42,870 nucleotides of DNA from Pseudonocardia nigra (GCF_019396355.1 NZ_JAHKRK010000047.1:1-42870), one strand, 5' to 3'. Positions 1 through 9,611 are shown, numbered from the stretch's first letter. Numbers and translations: made by a program. Notes: a model not told the origin generated them from the letters alone.

Positions 1-116
1 GGGCGGGACGCCCGCCGGTGCGGGGTGGGGCCGGCACGGCGGCCGCCGCAGCGCTGGTGGCCGTCCCGCTGCTCCTGCTCTGCGCATCCGCGGTGCGGGC
101 CCCGCGGCGCCCGGGG
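1..116. other. Window edge, unresolved
   Basis: No gene can be assigned with confidence. One plus-strand frame reads a hydrophobic run (AALVAVPLLLLCASAV) that could be the last membrane segment of a protein entering from the left. That frame has no stop until position 278, deep inside the 3' end of purA on the other strand, so it may only be a chance open frame. Confidence 0.2.
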
Positions 117-1436
<1,320 letters not shown>

Positions 1437-1477
1437 TCAGGTGCCGGACTCCTGCCCGGCACGTCGTTTATCGAGGG

Positions 1478-2200
1478 GTGAGCTCGATCGGTTCCCACGT
1501 GGTGCTGCTGACCTGCTCGGACGAGCGGGGGCGGCTCCTTGTCCACGGTAGTCGTCGCGACCCCGGCCTGTCCGAGGTCCCCACCGTCGTGCTTCCCGCG
1601 CGGCCGGCCCGCGCGGACGTCGACCCGGTGCTGGCCGAGCACGAGCCCCGCCGGATCGTGGTCGCGGGCACCAACGCCGACCTCGCCGCGGTGGTCCTGC
1701 GCCTGCTGCGCACCGAACGCCTGACGACCGAGGTGGCGTACCTGCCCACGACCCGCTCGTCCGCCGTCGCGGCCGCCTGGGGGCTGCCGATCGGGCGCGC
1801 CGCCGTGGCGCTCGCGACCGCGGGGACGGCCGTGCCGATGCCACTGGTCCGGGATGACTCGGGCGGTGTGCTCCTCGGGCGCGGCGAGGTCCGCGGCCTC
1901 GTCGGGGAGGCGTACTGCGACGAGCACCTCGTGCTGCGCGGCACCGCCCCCCGGTTCGTCGCCGTGCCCGGCCCGCACGGCCTGGCCGTGCGCTCCGGCC
2001 GGACCGGACGCCGCCCCGATGGCCGGCTGCGCCCGGTCCCGCCCCGCGCGCCGTCGGGCCGCGGCTCCGCCGTGGGCCGCGCCGTGCAGCTCGGCGGCAA
2101 GCCGTTCACCGTGGAGTACGACGGCGTCGCCCACCCGCGGGAGGTCCGCCGGTGGGCGTGGTACCGGCACACCGCCGACTGGCTCCTGGTCCGCCCCTGA
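1478..2200 (+). CDS. Conserved hypothetical next to purA
   Basis: A 240-residue protein with no motif I can name. It begins with a Rossmann-like alternation (VVLLTCSDERGRLLVHG, RIVVAGTNADLAAVVLRLL), then an Arg/Pro-rich linker around residues 175-200 and a conserved-looking C-terminus ending HTADWLLVRP. No signal peptide or membrane segment is visible, so it is probably cytosolic. It occupies the position of M. tuberculosis Rv0358, divergent from purA, and is likely its homologue; that protein has no known function that I can state. The start is uncertain: GTG 1478 overlaps a GAGGG sequence, and GTG 1499 is an alternative. Confidence 0.75.
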   Translation: MSSIGSHVVLLTCSDERGRLLVHGSRRDPGLSEVPTVVLPARPARADVDPVLAEHEPRRIVVAGTNADLAAVVLRLLRTERLTTEVAYLPTTRSSAVAAAWGLPIGRAAVALATAGTAVPMPLVRDDSGGVLLGRGEVRGLVGEAYCDEHLVLRGTAPRFVAVPGPHGLAVRSGRTGRRPDGRLRPVPPRAPSGRGSAVGRAVQLGGKPFTVEYDGVAHPREVRRWAWYRHTADWLLVRP

Positions 2201-2234
2201 GCCGGGGATTGCGAAGGCTGCGGCGCCTCCCATG

Positions 2235-2327
2235 TCAGCCTGCGGTCAGGCAGAAGGGGTGCGCGGCCGGGTCGGTGAACACCCGCCACCGGTCGCCGCC
2301 CGACTGGAACTCGGGCTTGGCGGCGCA
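2235..2327 (-). pseudogene. VOC/glyoxalase-fold C-terminal remnant
   Basis: The last 30 codons before the stop read as the typical C-terminus of a VOC-family protein: EFQSGGDRWRVFTDPAAHPF followed by CLT. The DPAGHPFCL-type ending is very characteristic of actinobacterial glyoxalase/bleomycin-resistance-like proteins. Upstream on the same strand there is no VOC body; the sequence runs into a TetR fragment instead. I read this as the tail of a deleted gene. It belongs to the decayed patch between 2.2 and 4.2 kb. Confidence 0.5.
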
Positions 2328-2416
2328 ACGACAGTCCGTGCGCGAGGGGTTCACCCCGCCCCGGGCACCGGGATCCCGGGTGAGCGGGACGTGGTGGCGG
2401 TGGCGGGCCCGCCGGA

Positions 2417-2993
2417 TCAGCGTGGTGTCCCGCCCACCCGAGGATGTGGGCGGTCGCGGCGAGCAAGTGTCCCGTCCACTCCAGACACGTGCCTCGCCTC
2501 GCAAGATCCACCCGTTCCGGGGCCCTCCGTCGTCGTCTCCGGCAGGAGTCCGCTGAGGCAGCGCGCGAGGATCCCGGGCAACGGGTCCTCGTCGTCGAGG
2601 TCGACCGCGGGCGCGATGTCCGAGGGCGGCGATGCGCGGGTGGCTGCCGGCGGCGGCGACGTGGGCGAGATAACGGGTGTTGCGTTCCATCCGGGTGCCG
2701 GAGCGCTCCTGCCCGGCGAAGGACGCGACGATGGCGTGGAGCAGTACGAAGGCCTCGAGCTTCGCGCCATCGGTGGCGGGGTGGCCGTCCAGGACGGTCA
2801 GCGCGTGTTCGAGCGCGTCGACCGCACAGGGGCCCATCGTGGCCCGGCTGCCCTGCAGATCGCCCAGCCAGGGATGCCTGCGGTGCACGTCCCGGACCCA
2901 CAGGCCCATCTCGACGAGGTCGTCCAGCCAGCGACCGGTCGGGGCGGCGTTCGCGAACGCTGTACGCGTTCGCGGTGAAGTGATAGGAGGCAT
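2417..2993 (-). pseudogene. TetR-family repressor remnant
   Basis: The frame from about 2993 reads a TetR C-terminal (tetracycline-repressor type) ligand-binding domain: WLDDLVEMGLWVRDVHRRHP, then VDALEHALTVLDGHPATDGA and ERNTRYLAHV. Near 2620-2640 the reading continues in another frame (DLDDEDPLPGILARCLSGLL), which matches the usual last helices of this domain, so there is a frameshift. The N-terminal helix-turn-helix domain is missing: the sequence before WLDD is the operator-like palindrome at 2952-2974 and then the divergent glycosyltransferase. The repressor has therefore lost its DNA-binding half and cannot be functional. The family call is from domain appearance only. Confidence 0.6.
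2952..2974. promoter_or_regulatory. Palindrome, probable old TetR operator
   Basis: A perfect 9-bp inverted repeat (CGCGAACGC / GCGTTCGCG) separated by TGTAC. It lies between the divergent TetR remnant and glycosyltransferase remnant and just upstream of an AGGAGG sequence at 2985-2991. Position and symmetry fit an autoregulatory TetR operator that outlived its genes. Function is inferred. Confidence 0.45.
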
Positions 2994-3017
2994 GCCCGCG
3001 TGATCTCGCCACAGGTC

Positions 3018-4243
3018 ATGAAGACGCCACGGCGGCGGGCGAGCGGGGTCGCGCGATGCGCGCTCGTAGTCGCACCCGGCGCGAGGGGGGACATCGCCCC
3101 GCTCGTCGGCCTCGGGGCACGGTTGCGTGCCGAGGGCGGGCACGAGGTGGCGGTCGTGGCCGACGCCCGCTACGCACCCCTCATCCGGGACGCGGGCTTC
3201 GACCACACGCCCATCCCCGCCGACCTCGCCCAGCTGATCGCCGAGACCGGCGACGACTCCCGCCGCCGCACCTCTGTGCGCGTCGTGCGGGACTACCAGC
3301 AGATGCTCACCGAGTACCTGGATGCCCCGCCAACGCCGTGGCACCGTTCGGTCACGACATCGCCGAGGGCGTGGGCGTCCCCTCCGTCACGACCCTGCTG
3401 CAACCGATGGAACCCAGCGTCGCCTATCCACAGGTCGTGCTGGGCACGCGGAGCTTCGGTGCGCTCGGCAACCGGCTCGCCGGGACCGCGATGCGCGCAG
3501 TGCCCGCGCCGGCCGACGCGGCCTGCGCGCGAGTCGGCGGGAGCTGGGGTTGCCCCCGGCGAGCCGTCGCGCAGCCGAACGCCGGCGGCGCGACGCCGGC
3601 CGGCCCGTGCACCACGGGATCAGCGCGGCGGTCCTGCCGCGGCCCCGGGACTGGCGACCGGAGCTGCACCTCGACGAGTTCTGGTGGCCGCTGCGCCCTC
3701 GGCACTGGGAACCACCACCGGAGCTCGTCGAGTTCCTCGCCGCCGGACCACCGCCGATGGTCGTCGGGTTCGGCAGCGTCCGCACGGCTCCCGACGTCGT
3801 CGACGCCGTCATCGCGCCCGCCGCCCGGAAGGCGGGACTCCGGCTGGTCGTCCAGGCGGGCTCCGGCGGCACCCGCCTAGGCGACGACGTCCTTGCCATC
3901 GGCGACGTCCCGCACGACTGGCTGTTCCCGCAGGCAGCCGTGGTCGTCCACCACGCCGGAGCCGGCACCACGGCGGCCGGCCTCCGTGCTGCGGGCGTCC
4001 CAGCCGTCGCCGTGCCCGTCCACAGCGACCAGGCGTTCTGGGCCGCTCGCATCGCAGCCCTGGGCGCCGGTCCGGCGGCGATACCGTTCACCCGGCTCAC
4101 CTCCGACCGGCTGGCCGCCGCCGTCTCCGCGGCCGTCGAGAACCACGAGTACCGGGCGGCGGGCCCACGACCTCGCCGCCCGGCTCGCCGACGAGAACAG
4201 CGCCGCCGGGCTCCTCACCACGCTCGAACGGCTGTCCGAGTAG
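3018..4243 (+). pseudogene. GT1-family glycosyltransferase, frameshifted
   Basis: The reading is a UDP-glycosyltransferase/MGT-type protein split over three frames. The N-terminal piece (ALVVAPGARGDIAPLVGLGA, to about 3320) has the family's acceptor-domain start. A middle piece (APFGHDIAEGVGVPSVTTLL, to about 3530) lies in a second frame. The C-terminal piece (RRELGLPP to ENHEYRAAG, about 3530-4165) carries the nucleotide-sugar donor motif HHAGAGTTAAGL. A last shift near 4165 gives AHDLAARLADENSAAGLL and the stop. At least three frameshifts make a working enzyme very unlikely. An AGGAGG with ATG at 2992 hits a stop after three codons, so the original start may also be damaged. It would have been divergent from, and probably controlled by, the TetR remnant. 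Confidence 0.75.
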
Positions 4244-4364
4244 GCGATGCGGTTGCCCGGACACCGCCCACGACGACGGCAACGGCAGGGCATCGGCGGG
4301 TTCATGCGACCGGGACTCCACCGAACCGGTGCCCGGACGTCGGTGCCGGGCGGTAGCGTCGGCC

Positions 4365-4555
4365 GCGATGCAACGGCGCGCGGACGAGACGGCGAGCGCC
4401 CGGCCGGGCACGTCCCGGCAGGGACGCCGGCTCCGGGGCAACCCCGGGGTGCACCACCTCTTCGCGGCAGGGCGTCCCGCGCACGCCGGGCACGAACAGA
4501 GTGCCTGTAGCGCGCGGCCGACGGGAACACCGGTCGTCGGGCGCCGCTGCATCGC
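4365..4555 (+). ncRNA. Candidate retron msr-msd RNA
   Basis: The 371 bases between the glycosyltransferase remnant and the RT have no convincing gene. Within them 4365-4379 and 4541-4555 are inverse complements at 14 of 15 positions (one A/C mismatch), the arrangement expected for the a1/a2 arms of a retron RNA. Between the arms I can pair 4421-4428 with 4471-4478 (8 bp, enclosing a hairpin 4431-4449 with loop CAA), a hairpin 4488-4506 (arms GGCAC/GTGCC) and a hairpin 4518-4540 that abuts the right arm. A second copy of GCGATGC at 4244-4250 could also pair with the right arm. The size of 191 nt and the position 60 nt before the RT ATG fit retrons. The priming guanosine and the msr/msd boundary cannot be fixed by eye. 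Confidence 0.5.
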
Positions 4556-4614
4556 CCAACGCCGGTCGCGGGTCTGACGTGGCGCCGGAGCCGCACAAGG
4601 TCGTCAGCGCGGCC

Positions 4615-5967
4615 ATGGACGGGCCGTGGCGCCGCGACGACCTCGCCGAGCGCCTCGCGCCGCTGCGCGGGTGGCTCGGCCCGGACGAGGTCGGGCGCAC
4701 CGTCGCGGTGCTACTGGCCCGGTGGCCGCGGCCGCCCACCGCCGCGCCTGCACAGGTCGCGGCCGAGCTCGCCCGCCTGCTGGCCGCGCTGCCGCGCCGC
4801 GGACCGATCGTCCCGGACCCACCGCCCCGGCCGCAGTGGCGCTGGCCCGTCGCCCCGTGGACCGATCTCGCCGCGCTGTCCCACGCCCTGAACCTGCGCG
4901 ACGACGAGCTCAACTGGTTCGCCGACCCCGGCGGGTGGCTGCGCCGCGCGCCGGAGGGCCCCCTGCACCACTACCGGCGCCGCTGGACGGCGTCCCGTTC
5001 CGGAGTGCCACGCTTGCTGGAGACGCCCGGGCCGCGGCTGCAGGAGCTCCAGCGACGCGTCGCCCGGCACGTGCTGGCCCGGATACCGGTGCACGACGCC
5101 GCGCACGGCTACGTCCGGGGCCGGTCGCCGCACACGCTCGCCGCCGAGCACGCGGGGCGGGCGATGGTGCTCCGCCTTGACCTGGAGGGCTTCTTCGGGC
5201 ACGTCACTGGGGCACGGGTCGCCGGGCTGCTGCGCACGGCCGGGTACCCGCCCGCGGTGGCCGCGGCGCTCGCCGGGCTGCTGGTCACGGCCACGCCGGC
5301 GCACGTCCTGCGGCACGCCCCGGCCGGGGAGCCGCACGCCTGGGAACCCCGGCGGCGGCTGCTGGACCGGCTGGCCGGGCCGCATCTCCCGCAGGGCGCG
5401 CCCACCTCGCCCGCAGTCGCGAACCTGCTCGCGCACCGGCTGGACCGGCGGCTCGCCGGGCTCTCCACCGCGGTCGGCGCACGCTACGGCCGGTACGCCG
5501 ACGACCTGGTGTTCTCCGGGGAACTCCCGGTGCACGGGCTCGCCGCGCGCGTCACCGCGATCGCCCGCGAGGAGGGTTTCCGGGCGCGCACCGACAAGAC
5601 CAGGGTGATGCCGTCGCACCACCGGCAGCGGGTGACCGGCCTGGTGGTCAACGCGCGGCCCGCCGCCCCACGCGCGGAGTACGACGCGCTGCGGGCGCTG
5701 CTGCACAACTGCGCGCGCACGGGGCCGCAGGCGCAGAACCGCGACGGCCATCCGGCGTTCCGCGACCACCTGCTCGGCCGGATCTCCTGGGTCGCCGCGG
5801 GGAGCCCGAACCGCGAGGCGCGCCTGCGGGCGTTGTTCTCGGAGATCGACTGGTCGTGCCGGTCAGGCAGCCGGGCGCTGATGGTAGGTGTCGACGTACT
5901 CCTGGTGCGACAGCCGCGCGATGGCGTCCATGACCTGGTCGGTTGCGGCCCGGCGGATCACCCCTGA
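4615..5967 (+). CDS. Retron-type reverse transcriptase
   Basis: RNA-directed DNA polymerase with all core blocks in order. The N-terminal part has LLETPGPRLQELQRRVARHV and GYVRGRSPHT with LAAEH, a possible counterpart of the retron NAxxH motif. LRLDLEGFF carries the first catalytic Asp, LPQGAPTSPAVANLL is block 4, YGRYADDLVFSG is the YxDD active site, and VTGLVVN matches the VTG signature of retron RTs. No maturase, HNH or intron domain is present. The usual family ending is reached at IDW (about 5853), but the frame runs on 38 codons antisense to plsC. The frame is open from GTG 4501, yet that start would overlap the putative retron RNA. ATG 4615 is preferred; GTG 4579 is possible. No effector gene is adjacent, so the function (defence or other) is unknown. 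Confidence 0.85.
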   Translation: MDGPWRRDDLAERLAPLRGWLGPDEVGRTVAVLLARWPRPPTAAPAQVAAELARLLAALPRRGPIVPDPPPRPQWRWPVAPWTDLAALSHALNLRDDELNWFADPGGWLRRAPEGPLHHYRRRWTASRSGVPRLLETPGPRLQELQRRVARHVLARIPVHDAAHGYVRGRSPHTLAAEHAGRAMVLRLDLEGFFGHVTGARVAGLLRTAGYPPAVAAALAGLLVTATPAHVLRHAPAGEPHAWEPRRRLLDRLAGPHLPQGAPTSPAVANLLAHRLDRRLAGLSTAVGARYGRYADDLVFSGELPVHGLAARVTAIAREEGFRARTDKTRVMPSHHRQRVTGLVVNARPAAPRAEYDALRALLHNCARTGPQAQNRDGHPAFRDHLLGRISWVAAGSPNREARLRALFSEIDWSCRSGSRALMVGVDVLLVRQPRDGVHDLVGCGPADHP

Positions 5968-6525
5968 GTTCTCCAGGCCCTCGTAGCGGCTGAAGTCGAT
6001 CGGCGCGCCGAACCGCACCGTGACCCGGCGCCGCCGCGGGAAGCGCACCCCGACCGGCTGCACCCACTCGGTGCCGATGATCCCGACCGGCACGACCGGT
6101 GCCCCCGTGGCGAGGGCGAGCGCCGCCACCCCGGTGTGCCCGCGGTGCAGCCGCCCGTCCAGCGAACGGGTGCCCTCGGGGTAGATCGCGAAGGCGCCGC
6201 CGGCGTCGAGCACCTTGCGGGCGGCTTCCAGGGCGGCGAGCCCCGCCTTGGCGTTGCCGCGGTCCACCGGCACGTAGCCGAGCGCCGACAGGAACGACGC
6301 CAGCGCCCGGCCCTTCACACCCCGTCCGATGAAGTACTCGGCCTTGCCGAGGAACGACACCGGCCGCCCGGCGGCCAACGCGATCACGGCGGTGTCGATG
6401 GCGGCGCGGTGGTTGGCCGCGAGGATCACCGGACCGTGCCGTGGTACCCGGTCCGCGTCCAGCACCACGGGCCGGTAGATGAGCCGAGCGAGCGGGGCGA
6501 GCAACCAACGGACGAGCAGATGCAC
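5863..6525 (-). CDS. 1-acyl-glycerol-3-phosphate acyltransferase (PlsC family)
   Basis: Membrane-associated acyltransferase of the PlsC/LPLAT family, expected to transfer an acyl chain to lysophosphatidate or a related lysolipid. The 220-residue sequence has an N-terminal hydrophobic stretch, the catalytic H-x4-D in NHRAAID (around residues 39-44), an acceptor-binding region near PVDRGN and the YPEGTRS motif, followed by VPVGIIGTEW. Its 3' end overlaps the last 105 bases of the RT frame on the other strand. It appears intact although it lies between two damaged genes. The exact substrate cannot be read from sequence. Confidence 0.9.
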   Translation of the reverse strand: MHLLVRWLLAPLARLIYRPVVLDADRVPRHGPVILAANHRAAIDTAVIALAAGRPVSFLGKAEYFIGRGVKGRALASFLSALGYVPVDRGNAKAGLAALEAARKVLDAGGAFAIYPEGTRSLDGRLHRGHTGVAALALATGAPVVPVGIIGTEWVQPVGVRFPRRRRVTVRFGAPIDFSRYEGLENSGVIRRAATDQVMDAIARLSHQEYVDTYHQRPAA

Positions 6526-6694
6526 GGGGAGGGAACGTCAGCTTCACCGGTGTGGTTCCCGCCGCGGCGAAAACCCGTTGCACGATCACCCGGACGGCGG
6601 CACGATCGCCTCGCCATGTGGATCTGAGCACGCTCTGCGCCCGCGCCCGAGGTCTCTGCCCGGCGGGCCGCCGACCGACCTTCCGGTGGTGTGC

Positions 6695-8300
6695 GTGGCC
6701 ACAGCCCTGCTCGTCCGCGATCTCGTCAAGTCCTACCCGACCGCACCGTCCTCGACGGGCTCTCGCTCACCGTGGCCCCCGGGCGCCGGCTCGGCCTCAT
6801 CGGCGAGAACGGCGCCGGCAAGTCGACGCTGCTGCGCCTGCTCGCCGGCGTCGAGGAGCCCGACGCCGGAAGCATCGGCCGGCCCACAGACCTCGGCTTC
6901 GGCCACCAGGAGCTGCCCTTCGCCCCCGATGCCACCGTCGCCGCGGTGCTCGACGACGCGCTGCGGGAGGCGCGCGCGGGCATCCGCGCCTTTGATGCCC
7001 TGACCGCCGAGCTCACCATCCGGCCCGACGACCCCGACGTTCTGCGCCGGTACGGCGAGTGTCTGGAGTGGTGCCACGATCACGACGCATGGGACGCCGA
7101 CCGCCGCGCGGCCCTCGTGCTGGCCGGGCTCGGCCTGGCCGCCGTCGAACGGGCTCGGCGGCTGGACACGCTGTCGGGCGGGCAGCGCGGCAGGCTCGGG
7201 CTCGCCGCGCTGCTCGTCCGGCGCCCCGGTGCGCTGCTGCTGGACGAGCCCACCAACCACCTCGACGACGAGGCGGCCGCGTTCCTGGAGAACCAGCTCC
7301 GGCGGCTGCCGGGGGTGGTGGTCGCGGCGAGCCACGACCGCGCGTTCCTCGACGCCGTGTGCACCGACGTGCTCGACCTCGACCCCGCGCTCGACGGTCC
7401 GACCCGCCACGGCGGCGGCTGGACCGACTACCTCGACGCGCGGCGCGCCCAGCGGGTGCGGTGGGAGCAGCGCTACACGGCCGAGCAGGAGGAGCTGAAG
7501 GCGCTGCGGCACGCCGTGAGGGTCGCCGCGCGGCAGGTGGCGCACGACCGTCCACCCCGGGACAACGCGAAGATGCAGTACGACTTCAAGGCCGGACGCG
7601 TGCAGACCCAGGCGCGCGCCGGGTGCGCAACCCCCGGCAGCGGCTGGACCAGCTGGTCGCGGACCAGGTGCGCAAGCCGCCGGAGCCGCTGCGGTTCACT
7701 GCCACCGTCGGCACCGCCGCAAGCGGGCCCGCCGCTGCGCTGCGGAGGGTCCGGGTGCCCGGCAGGCTGGCGCTGGAGCACCTCGACCTGGGCGCCACCG
7801 ACCGGCTGCTGGTCACCGGCCCGAACGGCGCCGGGAAATCGACGCTGCTCGCGGTGTTGGCCGGCAGGCTGGCCCCGGCCGACGGCACCGTGCATCGCCG
7901 CCGCGGCCTGCGCGTCGGGCTGCTGGCCCAGGACATCGCGATCGACCGGCCCGCCCGCACCGCCCGCACCGTCTACGCGGAGCGGCTGGGACCGCGGCGG
8001 GCGGCGGAAGTGCCGCTCACCACGCTCGGGCTGCTCGCGCCGCGGGACGTCGACCGCCCGGTCGCCGAGCTGTCGGTGGGGCAGCGGCGGCGCCTCGAGC
8101 TCGCCCTGCTCGTCGCCGACGCCCCGCAGCTGCTCCTGCTCGACGAGCCGACCAACCACCTCTCACCCGCACTCTGCGAGGAGCTGGAGGACGCGCTCGA
8201 CTCGAGCCCGGGCGCCGTGGTGGTGGCGAGCCACGACCGCTGGCTGCGGCGCCGCTGGCCGGGCCGGGAGCTGCGGTTGACGGAGGGCCGGTCTGCCTGA
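6695..8300 (+). pseudogene. ABC-F ATPase with two frameshifts
   Basis: Soluble twin-ATPase of the ABC-F family, whose members bind ribosomes and include antibiotic-resistance proteins. The first cassette has GENGAGKSTL, LSGGQRGRLGLA and LLLDEPTNHLDDE. The second has GPNGAGKSTLLAVLAG, LSVGQRRRLELALL and LLLDEPTNHLSP. Two shifts break the frame. The opening VATALLVRDLVKSY is joined to PDRTVLDG only by a one-base change in the C run at 6736-6738. The first cassette joins RRVRNPRQRLDQL only across the GC run at 7611-7620. The second half could start internally, but no ribosome-binding site supports this. Homopolymer and dinucleotide runs are also where sequencing errors occur, so true decay is likely but not proven. 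Confidence 0.8.
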
Positions 8301-8315
8301 CCGAGGCGCGCATCG

Positions 8316-8453
8316 ACGCCCCGACTCGCGCACCCGAACCGCCCGACTCGCGGGGCCCGATCCGCGCCGTCGGCGAGTCGCGGTCTTGGTGCGCGCGAGT
8401 CGCGGTCCTGGTGCGCGCGAGTCGGGATGTGGAGGGTGCGCGAGTCGGGGTGT
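8316..8453. repeat. 20-bp inverted repeat between convergent genes
   Basis: Positions 8316-8335 and 8434-8453 are inverse complements at 19 of 20 bases, 17 of them contiguous. The repeat lies in the 182-bp gap between the ABC-F remnant and the convergent FUSC gene. The loop of about 98 bases contains further copies of the same core: CGACTCGC at 8344-8351 and GCGAGTCG at 8373 and 8395. It could act as a two-way terminator or cruciform, or be a dispersed intergenic repeat of this genus. Confidence 0.6.
8373..8416 (+). repeat. 22-bp tandem repeat, two copies
   Basis: Two adjoining 22-bp units at 8373-8394 and 8395-8416 differ at one base. Each starts GCGAGTCGCGGTC and ends TGGTGCGC. Two degenerate units (GCGAGTCGGG) follow up to about 8454. 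The units touch with no spacers. Confidence 0.75.
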
Positions 8454-8482
8454 GAGCGCATACGGGGGCCCGGCCCGCGGCG

Positions 8483-9598
8483 TCATTCCGCCGGCGGCGG
8501 TCTGCGCATCTCGGCCAGTGCCTCAGACCGCGTCATGCCCGTGGCCTGCAGGAGGTCCAGCGCGATCGAGCGCAGCTGCGCCACCATCACGACCTCCGAC
8601 GGCCCCGGCGTCCACGCCGTGGACAGCACCACCGCGTGCCGGACGACGTCGAGCACCGGTTCCCGCGCACGCTCCCGCTCGCCGTCGCGGCCGAGCTGCT
8701 CGGTCAGCTGCCGGACCGCCCCGGCCAGCTCGCCCAGCACGTCGGCGAACTCCGGCGCCGCGGGCTCGTCGTCGCACAGCGCGGTGTAGGCGCGGCGGGC
8801 GAGGACGCGGGCGTTGCGCATCGCGTAGTCGGCCCGTTCGGCCAGCTCCGCGAAGCGGCGCAGCACCCGCCGGCGGCGGCGCAGCAGCGGCGAGACCCGG
8901 GTGACCTCCTGCCCGCCGCGCAGGGCCGACCGCAGCTCGTCGATGAGCGGCTGGCTGGCCCTCGCCCGGTTCAGTGCGGCCGCGGCGGCTTCGGCGTCGC
9001 GCTCGCGGAGGGCGTCGCCGGTGCGGGCGAGCACGGCGGCGAGCTCGTCGAGCAGCGCGCGGGCCTCCCGGCGGACCGGCCCGACGGGGTCGGTGGGCAG
9101 CACGGCCGCGACGAGCATGCCGACCGTGCCGCCGATCAGGGCGTCGACGCAGCGGTCCAGGCCGCCCACGTCGCCGGGCGGCAGCAGCGTCGCCACCAGC
9201 ACCGCCGACGCGCCGGCCTGCGCCACCAGCAGGGTGGCGCCGTCGGCGAACACGGCGACGGCCATCGCCAGCGCGACGACCACGGTGATCTGCCACGGGC
9301 CACTGCCGATCCAGGCGATCAGCAGGTCGCCGACGAGCACGCCGAGGCTCACCCCGACCACCAGCTCGGCGACGCGCCGCAGCCTGTTGCTCAGCGACAG
9401 GCCGAGGCTGATCACCGCGGCGATCGGGGCGAAGAACGGCCGGGCGTGCCCGACCAGTTCGGTGGCCACGAACCAGGCGAGGCCCGCGGCCACCGCACAC
9501 TGCGCGATCGGGAGCGCGGACAGCCCGAGACGGCGACTCCGTGCCCGGAGCTGTGCCCGCAGCCGCTCGGTCTGCCTCTTCGCCTGCGGCCGCGTCAC
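8483..9598 (-). CDS. FUSC/aromatic-acid-exporter-like membrane protein
   Basis: A 371-residue protein with about six hydrophobic segments in the first 170 residues (for example AVAAGLAWFVATELVG, ITVVVALAMAVAVFADGATL, ALIGGTVGMLVAAVLP), followed by a soluble helical Arg/Ala/Glu-rich C-terminal half. This matches the N-terminal half of FUSC/ArAE family proteins, proposed exporters of aromatic or other small molecules, although the substrate is unknown. It starts 13 bases after the DUF3151 gene on the same strand and is probably co-transcribed with it. The start is a GTG. Confidence 0.75.
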   Translation of the reverse strand: MTRPQAKRQTERLRAQLRARSRRLGLSALPIAQCAVAAGLAWFVATELVGHARPFFAPIAAVISLGLSLSNRLRRVAELVVGVSLGVLVGDLLIAWIGSGPWQITVVVALAMAVAVFADGATLLVAQAGASAVLVATLLPPGDVGGLDRCVDALIGGTVGMLVAAVLPTDPVGPVRREARALLDELAAVLARTGDALRERDAEAAAAALNRARASQPLIDELRSALRGGQEVTRVSPLLRRRRRVLRRFAELAERADYAMRNARVLARRAYTALCDDEPAAPEFADVLGELAGAVRQLTEQLGRDGERERAREPVLDVVRHAVVLSTAWTPGPSEVVMVAQLRSIALDLLQATGMTRSEALAEMRRPPPAE

Positions 9599-9611
9599 GG
9601 CTGGTGTCCGG

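Noticed and set aside
4615..5967. RT as a group II intron or diversity-generating retroelement
   Set aside because: There is no maturase or HNH domain, no intron RNA ending is seen, and no template/variable repeat pair or target gene is adjacent. The VTG block favours a retron.
2417..8300. All frameshifts in this patch as mere sequencing errors
   Set aside because: Loss of the TetR HTH domain and of the VOC body cannot be explained by single-base errors, and frameshifts are otherwise almost absent from the window. Errors remain possible for the ABC-F gene alone.
8373..8454. CRISPR array
   Set aside because: The 22-bp units are directly adjoining, with no unique spacers, few copies and no cas genes nearby.
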